From Bacillota bacterium (GTDB taxonomy: Bacteria; Bacillota; Sulfobacillia; RBS10-35; JAJYVN01), in NCBI GenBank assembly GCA_021806565.1, contig JAJZXK010000014.1:1-47063 (forward strand): 47,063 nt of DNA, read 5' to 3'. Shown piece by piece: positions 26,864 to 34,572 of the stretch. Made by a program: the position numbers and the translations under genes. Numbering within the stretch: position 1 is the first letter of the stretch; each line of letters begins with the position of its first letter. The notes under the pieces were generated by a model that had not been told where the DNA came from, ran no database searches, and saw nothing but the letters and a program-made list of their open reading frames with translations.

Positions 26864-26882
26864 CCGGGTACGGCGGCCGGCG

Positions 26883-29354
26883 CTACCCTCCCGCAGCCGG
26901 TGGACGGCCGGTGAGCTTCACCCGGTCCACCGCCAATCCGACGGGCGCGTCCAGGCGCAGGTCCGCCCCGCCGTTCTGACTGCCCTTGAAGTCCGCGCCG
27001 GCAAGCGCCCAGGTCACCGTCTTCCACGTGTGGCTGCCGGTCGTGGTCACCGGGCCCACGGCCGTGTAGGGGGAGGCGGCGTTGTAATCGCATTGCAGCG
27101 CCAGACCGGCCGGCGCGTCGTAGTAGCGCACCTGCAACCACAGGTTCCCCGGCCCGGCCGGAAAGACACCAGAAGCCACACGCAGATAAAAGTACGAGTC
27201 GCCCTTGGGCGCGAAGGGGTTGCGGGTGAAGAGCACGGCAGGCCTCGAACCCGCGCTGCCCAGGCGCCAGCGCCCGTCCGGTGCACTCACGGCGCGAAGG
27301 CCGGTATTGTGCAGGCCCGCTGCGCCGACCGAGACCTCCGCGACCCCCCGCCGCACCGGCCCGGCGCCGCCCCTGTGGCGTTGGTGCTCGGTCACCAGCG
27401 CCAACAGGGTCGGCAGGTCCACCACCTGCACCGGCGGCAGCGGATCCCCGGAGGCGCGCGCCGCAATCCCCTGCGCCACCGCCCGATACCAACTGGGCGT
27501 TTGCAGGATCGCCCGAGCCACCGCGAACTGCACACCGGCATCCGGCTGAAACAGGCCGCGCACACTGGCAGCTGCCTGGCTGGTGGACCCGCCGATGTCG
27601 GTGCTCATCGTCAGCACCGGCATGCCGTCGACCAGGGCTTGCCCCGGCAGCTTCTGCCCCACGATGCCCCCGGGGGAAAAGCTGCTGTATGCCTTGAGAC
27701 CGGACGGCCCCATGCCCGGACTGTCGCCCTCGATGATGAACCCGGTCACCTTGAGGTCCCATTGGCGGTAGAACCGCCGGCAGTGCGCCGCCCACGTCGC
27801 CACGCCCGAGGGGAGCCCGGAGGGGCGCGGTGCCTCCAGGGCCCCGGGGTTGAGGTAGCCGGCCCCCGAGTCCCCGGCCACGAAACTGTCCTGCGCCGTC
27901 GCGGTGGCGCGGGTCCAGGCCATCGCCGGGGCCGCCCGCAGACAGAGGTTGGGATCGAAGGCCCACGAAAGCGGCACGGTCCCGCGCGCCGGATCGGTCC
28001 AGAGGGACGGAGCCATGTGGTACAGCCAGGCCGGCGAATCGAAGTCACCCACGTAGAAGGCGAAATAGCGGCCGGGCTTCACCGAGCCGTCCGCCTGCAG
28101 GAAGCCGCGCTTGCGCAGTGCGGCGGGGTCCGGCGCGGTCCGCTGCGGGTAGCTGGACCGCAGGGGCAGGTGCCGGGTGAAGGACGCGTTGGCGATGCCG
28201 GCGAGGCCGAGCGCATCGGCCTCCATGAACGCGTTGTAGGAGGAGAGCGTCTCGGCATAGGTCCACTCAGTCGCGACCCCGCCGTGTTTGCCGCCGGCCT
28301 TACCGAAATTCGTGTATTTGAAGGCCCAGGGTGGAAAACCGCCGACGTTGATCATCCTGCGGCCACCCGTGCGCCGGTTGGCGCTCTGCAGCAGGGCGGC
28401 CAGCGTCGCGGCGTCGGTCCCCGGCTTCTGCCCGGGATCGTCGACCGGCGCCTCGTCCGGCCACGGGTCGAGATCGAAAAAGAAAGCACGCTGGGACACG
28501 AAGTAGTCGTGGTTGACCAGGGTGTTGTTCCAGATGTTGCCGCCCGCACCGGGGTTGCGCAGCCAGTAGGCGTCCAGGTAGTAGGCCAGATGCGCGGCGG
28601 AGGTGCGGCCGGTGTCCAGGTAGTGCGCCTTCGCCCAGATGTAGGCGTCGTTCTTGGCGCTCCCGGTGGACGGCAGCTTCGTACCTGGGATCGTGCCCTT
28701 GCCGGTGAACAGTGATGTACCGTCCGGATGCACCAGCCGGAGCGCCACCCCCCAGCCTGCCTTGACCAGATCCCCATACAGCGGGGGCGCGCTCTGGGTC
28801 GCCAACCGCTTCCACAGCGGCACCTTGGCGGCACCCGCCGGCGTGAGGCGCTGGGCGACCGGCAGCAGATCGAGCACGCCGGCAAGGGTGGCCGCCACGT
28901 TCTGGGTCGAGGGCACCGCCGGATCCCAGAGCACCAAGCCCCGCGTACGGTGGCCGAACATCCCCAGCAGTTCGTTGAGGTCCTTCGCCTCCGTCGGCCG
29001 CGTCTTGGCCACCGACCAGCCGAGTTCGGCCAGGCGCGCCCACCAGAAGGCGTCCACGTCAAGCTTGCCGGGGCCGGTGACCCCCAGCACATACAGCCGC
29101 GGCGCGTCGCGGTTGACGATCCCCTGCAGAGCGGCAAGCAACGCCATTTCGTCATACGCGCGCTCCAGCGCCGACCCCGGTTGCAGGCTCACGCCGCCGT
29201 AGGGCATGCGGTAGTGGACCAATGCCGGCTCCGGCCGCGTCGACGCCGGCACCAGGGAACGACCGCAGCCAGCGGCCAGCGCCCCTGGCAAGGCCGCCGC
29301 GGCCGCCGTCTTCACCGTGCGCCCCAGGAGCGTCCGCCGCGCAACACCCGGCAT
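26883..29354 (-). CDS. GxGYxYP-family carbohydrate protein, Tat-type lipoprotein
   Basis: An 823-residue secreted protein. The signal region is ARRTLLGRTV followed by a hydrophobic stretch and lipobox LAAGC, suggesting Tat export and lipid anchoring. The central part resembles the GxGYxYP family (Pfam N- and C-terminal domains, putative glycoside hydrolase): YDEMALLAALQGIVNRDAPRLYV near residue 70, then GDSGAGYLNPGAL, the family's namesake block. The C-terminal roughly 150 residues form a jelly-roll-like domain that may bind carbohydrate. Its enzymatic activity is uncharacterised in the family. ATG 29354 has GGGGAG upstream. The FGGY kinase gene lies 213 bases upstream on the same strand. Confidence 0.82.
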   Translation of the reverse strand: MPGVARRTLLGRTVKTAAAAALPGALAAGCGRSLVPASTRPEPALVHYRMPYGGVSLQPGSALERAYDEMALLAALQGIVNRDAPRLYVLGVTGPGKLDVDAFWWARLAELGWSVAKTRPTEAKDLNELLGMFGHRTRGLVLWDPAVPSTQNVAATLAGVLDLLPVAQRLTPAGAAKVPLWKRLATQSAPPLYGDLVKAGWGVALRLVHPDGTSLFTGKGTIPGTKLPSTGSAKNDAYIWAKAHYLDTGRTSAAHLAYYLDAYWLRNPGAGGNIWNNTLVNHDYFVSQRAFFFDLDPWPDEAPVDDPGQKPGTDAATLAALLQSANRRTGGRRMINVGGFPPWAFKYTNFGKAGGKHGGVATEWTYAETLSSYNAFMEADALGLAGIANASFTRHLPLRSSYPQRTAPDPAALRKRGFLQADGSVKPGRYFAFYVGDFDSPAWLYHMAPSLWTDPARGTVPLSWAFDPNLCLRAAPAMAWTRATATAQDSFVAGDSGAGYLNPGALEAPRPSGLPSGVATWAAHCRRFYRQWDLKVTGFIIEGDSPGMGPSGLKAYSSFSPGGIVGQKLPGQALVDGMPVLTMSTDIGGSTSQAAASVRGLFQPDAGVQFAVARAILQTPSWYRAVAQGIAARASGDPLPPVQVVDLPTLLALVTEHQRHRGGAGPVRRGVAEVSVGAAGLHNTGLRAVSAPDGRWRLGSAGSRPAVLFTRNPFAPKGDSYFYLRVASGVFPAGPGNLWLQVRYYDAPAGLALQCDYNAASPYTAVGPVTTTGSHTWKTVTWALAGADFKGSQNGGADLRLDAPVGLAVDRVKLTGRPPAAGG

Positions 29355-29567
29355 GGGACCACCACTCCCCTTCGCTGGACCCCGCCCCCGCCGCGGGCGC
29401 AACCGTGCGCAAAGAAGCACCTCTTACGCGAAGACCCTTTCATGCGGGCGACCGAACGCCGGCTCGGCGGGCGCAGTCGGCCCATACGACGCCGCCCCCG
29501 CCGTCGCCTTGCGGACGGCTCCAGCCAACCTGGATCCGTCCGGAGGAGTCCGCGGGCCAGAAGCAGC
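29355..29567. other. intergenic region between FGGY kinase and GxGYxYP gene
   Basis: No gene or clear promoter found. It carries the ribosome site of the GxGYxYP gene (GGGGAG near 29370). Confidence 0.4.
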
Positions 29568-31070
29568 CTAAACGGCGCCGCCCGCCGGGGCCGACAGGGC
29601 GTGATCGGCCGCGGCCAGCGCGGGCCGCAGCGTCCGATACACCCCATACAACCGGCCGAGCCGGCCACTGGCCACCGACGAAAACGGCACCGTCCGCGCC
29701 GGCGGAGGGGGAAACCCGCCCCAGTCCCTCAGGCCCACTCCGACCGCCGCCAACTGGCAGGCCCCCATCGCCGAAGGCGAGACCAGGCCGCAGAGGTCCA
29801 CCGCCTCGCCGAACGAGTTCGCCAATCGCCGAGCCCAGTCGTCCGCGTGGCGCCCCTCGGCCAGAACGAGCGGCCGGCCGCTCCGCTCCGGCAGCATCCG
29901 CTCCAGCAACTCGCGGTAGGCAAACGCAACCCCGTAGGCGGCGGCACCCGCCATCGCGGCGGCGTCGGTCCGCAGGCCGAGGCCCACCCAGGCGCCCCGC
30001 ACCCCCAGGTCGAACGACGGCAGGCGCTCCCCCGCCAGATGGGGCACAAACACCAGATCGGCCACCTCGTCCGCCGGCGGCAGTGCCACACCGCCAAGCC
30101 GCTCCCGGGCCCAGGCCACGGCAAGGCCCGCCGCCAGCAGCGCCCCGACTGAGATGCCCAGCCCTGAAAGCGGATGACAGAACCGCTGTGCTCCCTCCGG
30201 TCCGGGGTCGCCCGCCGAGCCCACCACGGCGACCTGGCCGGCACTCCCCACATTCAACAGCGGCCGGGTGGCATCGCAGGACCCGGCGGCCAGAACCGCC
30301 GCCGGCAGGTCGCCGGCTCCGGCCACCAGGGGCAATCCCGCCGGCAGGCCCAAGCGCTGCGCGAAGCGCGCGCCCAGGTGGCCCACGACCGCGGACGAGT
30401 CGACCAACGGCGGGCGGATCCGCGGCGGCAGGCCGAAACACAGATCGGGATGCCACGCCCTGCGCCCCACGTCCATCCAGCCGGTGCCGCTGCCGTCGGT
30501 CGGCTCGCTCAGCGGCGGGGCGCCGAGTACCGTGCGCACCCAGTCCTTCGGTTGCAGCACGTACCTGGCGCGCGACACCACCTGCGGCTCATGGCGCGAC
30601 AGCCAAAGCAGCTTGGGCAGCACGTAGTTGGCGGTCGGTACCGACCCAGTCGCGGCCGCGAGGTGCGCCGCGCCGCAGGCCTCCGCCAGCGCGGCCGCTT
30701 CCTCCGTGGCCCGTGCGTCGGCCCACAGCAGGGCGGGTCGCAGCGGCGAACCGACGCCGTCGGTGAGCACCACCCCGTGCATCTGACCGGCGAACCCCAT
30801 CGCCTCGACGTCCGAGAGCGGCATCCCCACCTGCGCGCGCAACGCTTCCATCGCCTCCTGCAAGGCGGCCAGCCAGACCCGCGGCTGCTGCTCGCACCAC
30901 CCCGGCTGCGGGGAGTCCATCGCATAGGGCGACGAACGGGCGGCCACCTCCACGCCGCGCGACTCATCCCATAACAACACCTTCACCGTCGAGGTACCGA
31001 TGTCGCAGCCGAGCAGGCTGGCCGTACCGACCCCTCCCCATCGGGCACACCTGCGGGTATCATCCGCCAT
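29568..31070 (-). CDS. FGGY-family carbohydrate kinase (xylulokinase-like)
   Basis: A 500-residue sugar kinase. The ATP/phosphate loop is LLGCDIGTSTVKVLLWD. GFAGQMHGVVLTD and WADARATEE match xylulokinases, and the catalytic Asp is in AGAGDLPAAVLAAG. It phosphorylates a ketopentose or related sugar in the cytosol. ATG 31070 is chosen; the ribosome site is weak and the family N-terminus begins about 16 residues later, so an internal start is possible. It is divergent from the aminotransferase gene. With the isomerase/epimerase at 32593, the dehydrogenases and the transporters it suggests conversion of an imported sugar into pentose-phosphate intermediates. Confidence 0.88.
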   Translation of the reverse strand: MADDTRRCARWGGVGTASLLGCDIGTSTVKVLLWDESRGVEVAARSSPYAMDSPQPGWCEQQPRVWLAALQEAMEALRAQVGMPLSDVEAMGFAGQMHGVVLTDGVGSPLRPALLWADARATEEAAALAEACGAAHLAAATGSVPTANYVLPKLLWLSRHEPQVVSRARYVLQPKDWVRTVLGAPPLSEPTDGSGTGWMDVGRRAWHPDLCFGLPPRIRPPLVDSSAVVGHLGARFAQRLGLPAGLPLVAGAGDLPAAVLAAGSCDATRPLLNVGSAGQVAVVGSAGDPGPEGAQRFCHPLSGLGISVGALLAAGLAVAWARERLGGVALPPADEVADLVFVPHLAGERLPSFDLGVRGAWVGLGLRTDAAAMAGAAAYGVAFAYRELLERMLPERSGRPLVLAEGRHADDWARRLANSFGEAVDLCGLVSPSAMGACQLAAVGVGLRDWGGFPPPPARTVPFSSVASGRLGRLYGVYRTLRPALAAADHALSAPAGGAV

Positions 31071-31121
31071 GCGGGCACCCACCGCATACCGAGACGGCCG
31101 AAGCGGCCCGGACCGCCGCGC

Positions 31122-31150
31122 TTGAGCCAAGGCCCAGGCGGCGCTAGGCT
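31122..31150 (+). promoter_or_regulatory. sigma-70-type promoter of the aminotransferase gene
   Basis: TTGAGC (31122-31127) and TAGGCT (31145-31150) with a 17-base spacer, 63 bases ahead of ATG 31213. Confidence 0.6.
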
Positions 31151-31212
31151 ACGGAAAGGCGGCTCCGGCGTCCATCGGCGTGCCGTGCGGCGGGGAAGGG
31201 ATGTGCGCTCCC

Positions 31213-32436
31213 ATGGCGACCGTGATCGATGCCGCGCGACTCGACGCCATCCGGGCCGAACTACCGGCGCTGGCGGGCGGGCCCTACCTGAACACGGGCA
31301 CGGCCGGACCGTTACCCCGGCCCGCGGTGACCGCCCTGCAGGAGGCCGTGGCATGGGAATGCGAACACGGGCGCATCGGCCCTGAAGCCCACCAGCGCGG
31401 TCGAGCCGCAGCCACCGCCGTGCGCGCGTCGCTGGCCCGCCTGCTGCAGACGGACCCGGAGCGCGTGGCACTCCAGCACCACACCACCGACGGCCTCAAC
31501 GCGGTGGCACTCGGGTTGCGGCTGCAGCAAAGCGACGCCATCGTGATCACAGACCTGGAGCATGCCGCGGTCCAACTGGTCGCCGGCATGCTCCGGCTGC
31601 GGACGGGGGTCGAGGTGCGGGTGGCACGGCTGGCCTCCGCCTGTGGCGGCGTCGGGCCGGAGGACCGCTCGGCCCGCGCCGCTGCGGTCGATCCGCGAGC
31701 GGCCGGCGCCGTGCTCGAGCCGCTGCTGCGCGACGGACGGGTGCGGGCCGTCTTTTTGTCCCATGTCTCTTATGCCACCGGCGCGGTGCTGCCGCTGGCC
31801 GCGATCGCCAAGGTCGCGCACGCCGCGGGGGCGGCCGTGGTCGTCGACGGCGCCCAGGGAGCGGGGGCCCTGGCGGTCCAGCCGGCCGCCCTCGGCTGCG
31901 ACTTCTACACGGTGTCCGGCCAGAAGTGGCTGTGCGGGCCGGAGGGCACCGGGGCGCTCTGGGTGGCACCCGGCTGGGAAGAACGCCTACTGCCCGCCGT
32001 CACCGGCTACGCGGGGGTCAGCCAGTGGGACGCCAGCGCAGGCCACTTCCTGCCCGCCAGGGCCGCCTGGCGCCTGGAGGTCGGCACCACCTTCCGCCCG
32101 GGCCTGACGGCCTGGGCCGCCGCGCTGGAATGGCTCGAGGGCATCGGCTGGGCAGAGATCCACGCCCGCACGGCCGCCCTGGCGCGCCACTGCCGCCAGG
32201 CCCTGGGCGCCCTCAGCGGCGTGCAACTGCTCACCCCGACCGACCCTGCGGGCCTCGTGGCCTTCCGTGTCGCGGGCCGGTCCGGGGAGGCCGTGGCAGC
32301 CCACCTCGAAGACAGCGGCCTGCGGGCGCGCTCGATTCCAGGCTGGGACGCCGTGCGGGTGAGCCTCGGCTTCTTTTTGGAAGAACGCGAGTTGGACCGG
32401 CTGACCGCGGCCGTCGCGGCACTGAGCCCGCAGTAA
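31213..32436 (+). CDS. class V aminotransferase (cysteine-desulfurase / isopenicillin-epimerase-like)
   Basis: A 407-residue PLP enzyme of fold type I. YLNTGTAGPLPRPA opens the protein as in the isopenicillin N epimerase-like group. D212 (VVVDGAQGAG) should bind the pyridine nitrogen, and the Schiff-base lysine is K238 in TVSGQKWLCGPEGTG. Most members are annotated as cysteine desulfurases or aminotransferases; the substrate is uncertain. The frame is open from GTG 31180 and ATG 31201, but GGGGAAGGG directly abuts 31201, so ATG 31213 was taken. Convergent with the isomerase gene. Confidence 0.87.
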   Translation: MATVIDAARLDAIRAELPALAGGPYLNTGTAGPLPRPAVTALQEAVAWECEHGRIGPEAHQRGRAAATAVRASLARLLQTDPERVALQHHTTDGLNAVALGLRLQQSDAIVITDLEHAAVQLVAGMLRLRTGVEVRVARLASACGGVGPEDRSARAAAVDPRAAGAVLEPLLRDGRVRAVFLSHVSYATGAVLPLAAIAKVAHAAGAAVVVDGAQGAGALAVQPAALGCDFYTVSGQKWLCGPEGTGALWVAPGWEERLLPAVTGYAGVSQWDASAGHFLPARAAWRLEVGTTFRPGLTAWAAALEWLEGIGWAEIHARTAALARHCRQALGALSGVQLLTPTDPAGLVAFRVAGRSGEAVAAHLEDSGLRARSIPGWDAVRVSLGFFLEERELDRLTAAVAALSPQ

Positions 32437-32500
32437 GCGCCCGCACCCGGACGCTCCGTTCGTGGCGGACGCCGACCGGAACCACACCACCGGGGGCAAC

Positions 32501-32537
32501 CCCAGAGGCGGCCGGTCCGGCGGCGACCGCCTCTGGG
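32501..32537. terminator. 11-bp bidirectional GC stem terminator
   Basis: CCCAGAGGCGG (32501-32511) pairs perfectly with CCGCCTCTGGG (32527-32537) between the convergent aminotransferase and isomerase genes; no U tract. Confidence 0.65.
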
Positions 32538-32592
32538 CCGGACACCGACACCGCGCCCGCCCGACACCCATGCCTGGGCGTCTCTCGCGCGA

Positions 32593-33414
32593 TCAGGTCG
32601 GTGCGGCCGCAAGAGCCATGATCCGATCAATGCGCCGGGCCGTCTCCTCCAGCCCTACCCCTCCCACCTCGGAGGTCAGATAGCCGTCGTAGCCGATGGC
32701 GACGAGCGCGGCGACGACGGCCGGCCAATCGACATCGCCGTCCATGAGTTGGCAGAAGCCCCCGAGCTGCCCGGGCCGGCCGCGGAAGTCTTTGAGGTGC
32801 ACGCGCCGCACCCGCGGCCCGAGGATGCGCAGCCACTGCTGCGGATAGCCGAACGCCACCACGTTGCCCACGTCGAAGTAGGCTCCAACCAGAGGGTGGT
32901 CGACCCGGTCGATCAGTTCACGCATCTCCAGCGGACTCAGCAGGAACTTGTTCCAGACGTTCTCGACCGCCAGGCCGACCCCCGTCGCTTCCAGGTCGGG
33001 CCGCAAGGCGCGCAGGGCGTCGACCAGCCACCCGAAGGCGTCGTCGTAGCGCGCATCCGGGCGCAACTGGCCCGGGTGCACCAGGATGGTGTCCGCACCG
33101 AGCCGGGCGGCGATGCGCAGGCCGAGGCGCAGGTTCGAGACGCCCCGCTCGCGAACCGCCGCGTCGGCGGCGACCAGCGGTGCGTCGCGCAGCAGGCCCC
33201 CCCCCATCACACTCGTGGCCTGCAGCCCGTGGGAGGCCACCAGGTGGCGCAGGGCGTCGATGTCGGCTCCCCCGAGCCCCATGGTCAGCGGCCCCTCGCC
33301 CACGGCGGCAAAGGTGAGTTCCACCCCGTCAAAGCCGGCGGCCCGTACCGCCGCCAATCGCTGCGCAGCCCCACCTTCGGCGGGAATACACCCGTAGCAG
33401 ATACCCTTTTTCAT
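32593..33414 (-). CDS. sugar phosphate isomerase/epimerase (xylose-isomerase-like TIM barrel)
   Basis: A 273-residue AP-endonuclease-2/xylose-isomerase-like TIM barrel. VELTF, ILVHPGQ, GLAVENVWN, GAYFDVGN, RVHLKDF and LTSEVGG place metal-binding Glu/Asp/His residues at strand ends as in 3-epimerases and hydroxypyruvate-isomerase-like enzymes. It isomerises or epimerises a sugar in the cytosol. ATG 33414 fits the family start, although no ribosome site is visible. The reading frame continues upstream into the solute-binding-protein remnant, so a read-through product is theoretically possible. It follows that remnant by 147 bases on the same strand and probably was part of the same sugar-use operon. 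Confidence 0.85.
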   Translation of the reverse strand: MKKGICYGCIPAEGGAAQRLAAVRAAGFDGVELTFAAVGEGPLTMGLGGADIDALRHLVASHGLQATSVMGGGLLRDAPLVAADAAVRERGVSNLRLGLRIAARLGADTILVHPGQLRPDARYDDAFGWLVDALRALRPDLEATGVGLAVENVWNKFLLSPLEMRELIDRVDHPLVGAYFDVGNVVAFGYPQQWLRILGPRVRRVHLKDFRGRPGQLGGFCQLMDGDVDWPAVVAALVAIGYDGYLTSEVGGVGLEETARRIDRIMALAAAPT

Positions 33415-33560
33415 CGCCGGCGCGGCGGTCGACCGCGCCACACCTCCCCGCGCACCGTTCGTCGGGACCTTCCATCTCCCAGCGCCACCCACCGACAGGC
33501 CGGCGGGGCGATCCCCCCGGCGGCCCACCCGGCGCCCGTTGGCCGGGGACTCTGTCGCCT

Positions 33561-34275
33561 TCACCCTCGGGAACCGACCGACCTGCCGACCGAAAACATC
33601 GCCTGCAAACGCCCCTCCTGCCGCTCCTGTGCCGCGACGCGCTGGCGAAAGCCGACGTGGGGGGCGTGGGCGGACGAGGCCATCAGGGTATCGATCTGGC
33701 GCGCCGCATCCCGCAGGGCGGTAGATACGGACTGCTGGCGCGTGAAGGCCCGCTGCAGCGCCGCGTTGGCGATGGTCGCAGCCTCCACATCCTGATAGCG
33801 AAAGACCCGACTGGCCACGCCCCAATGGCGGGCCGCCTCGACAAACCAGTGCAGCCCCTTGCCGCGCGCCACGGGCGCCACCGCCTCGACGCGCGCCACA
33901 TACTCCTCCCACAGGGACACCAGGCTGGGCGTGCGCAGCAGATGGCTCATCGCCCAGCGCGACCACCACGGATCCGCGGACAAAAAGCGGATCAACCGCC
34001 AGGCGGCATCCGGATGGCGTGTCCCGGCGTTCACGGCGAGGTAGTCGGTCGCCTCGAAACCGCTGTGCGCTTGATCGACCCGAGGCAAGGGCGCGGCTCA
34101 CCCCACGGCTGAAGCCGGGAGCTTGCGCCGCGATCTCGGTCACCACGGTCGCCGACTGGGCCACCTGGGGCCGAGCGATGCGCCCGCACCCCGCCGCGAC
34201 CGCCGCGCCAGCGGCGGCCCACCAGCGCAAGCACGCCCGACGCACAACGCGGCGCCCGCCACCCGCGTCTGCCAT
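33561..34275 (-). pseudogene. solute-binding lipoprotein remnant with internal deletion at a palindromic element
   Basis: A good ribosome site (GGGGG) and ATG 34275 begin a lipoprotein signal ending in GAAVAAGC, then about 15 residues to RPQVAQSATVV, which aligns with the mature N-terminus of the intact paralogue at 41834. The sequence then enters palindromic copy B and loses frame. A second frame (34090-33561) carries the C-terminal third: GFEATDYLAVNAGTRHPDAAWRLI, matching WSLNRACRHPQEAW in the paralogue. About 270 central codons are missing and the two parts are in different frames, so the gene is broken. It was an ABC-type sugar-binding protein for the operon with the isomerase at 32593. 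Confidence 0.75.
34098..34143 (-). mobile_element. palindromic element, copy B (diverged)
   Basis: On the minus strand this holds the hairpin CCCGGCTTCAGCCGTGGG shared with copies A and C, preceded by a diverged, about 10-nt shorter body (GTGACCGAGATCGCGGCGC against GTCACCCAAATCCCGGCGC in copy C). The 4-base sequence GTGA occurs at both ends (34143-34140 and 34101-34098), 42 bases apart. It lies at the deletion point of the solute-binding-protein gene. Confidence 0.65.
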
Positions 34276-34572
34276 CCGGTTCCCCCCTGACGTCTCGAGC
34301 CCGTTGTCCGCGCACCCACCTCCGCATCAGGTTCGCACCCGCACCCACCCGGCGGTAGAACGTCGGCTTTTTCGGCCCGGTGCGCGCCTCGCCTGCGGAT
34401 CCCGAGCCGAACCTCCCCCGCGGCCGAGGGGACCACCGCAGGCGCTACGGCAGCAAGCCGCGGTGGGCGCGGCCCGGACCAGCAGAGGAAAACGCGGCGG
34501 GACGCCCTCCTGGACGTCCCGCCACCGCTCGCGTTCGCACGATCTACCGTCCGCCCTGGACAGCTGTTCCCC
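34276..34572. other. intergenic region between the binding-protein remnant and the ABC exporter
   Basis: No gene seen. It holds the remnant's ribosome site at its left end and the exporter operon's terminator (34486-34523) at its right end. Confidence 0.5.
34486..34523 (-). terminator. intrinsic terminator of the MacB-like operon
   Basis: On the minus strand GGCGGGACG (34523-34515) pairs with CGTCCCGCC (34504-34496) over 10 nt, followed by GCGTTTTCC. It lies 50 bases past the exporter stop. This is the only stem in the window with a clear U tract in the expected place. Confidence 0.75.

Noticed and set aside
25809-28715. 968-codon plus-strand frame opposite a sulfatase, the methyltransferase gene and the GxGYxYP gene
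   Set aside because: Composition is typical of an antisense shadow, and three recognisable genes explain the same DNA.
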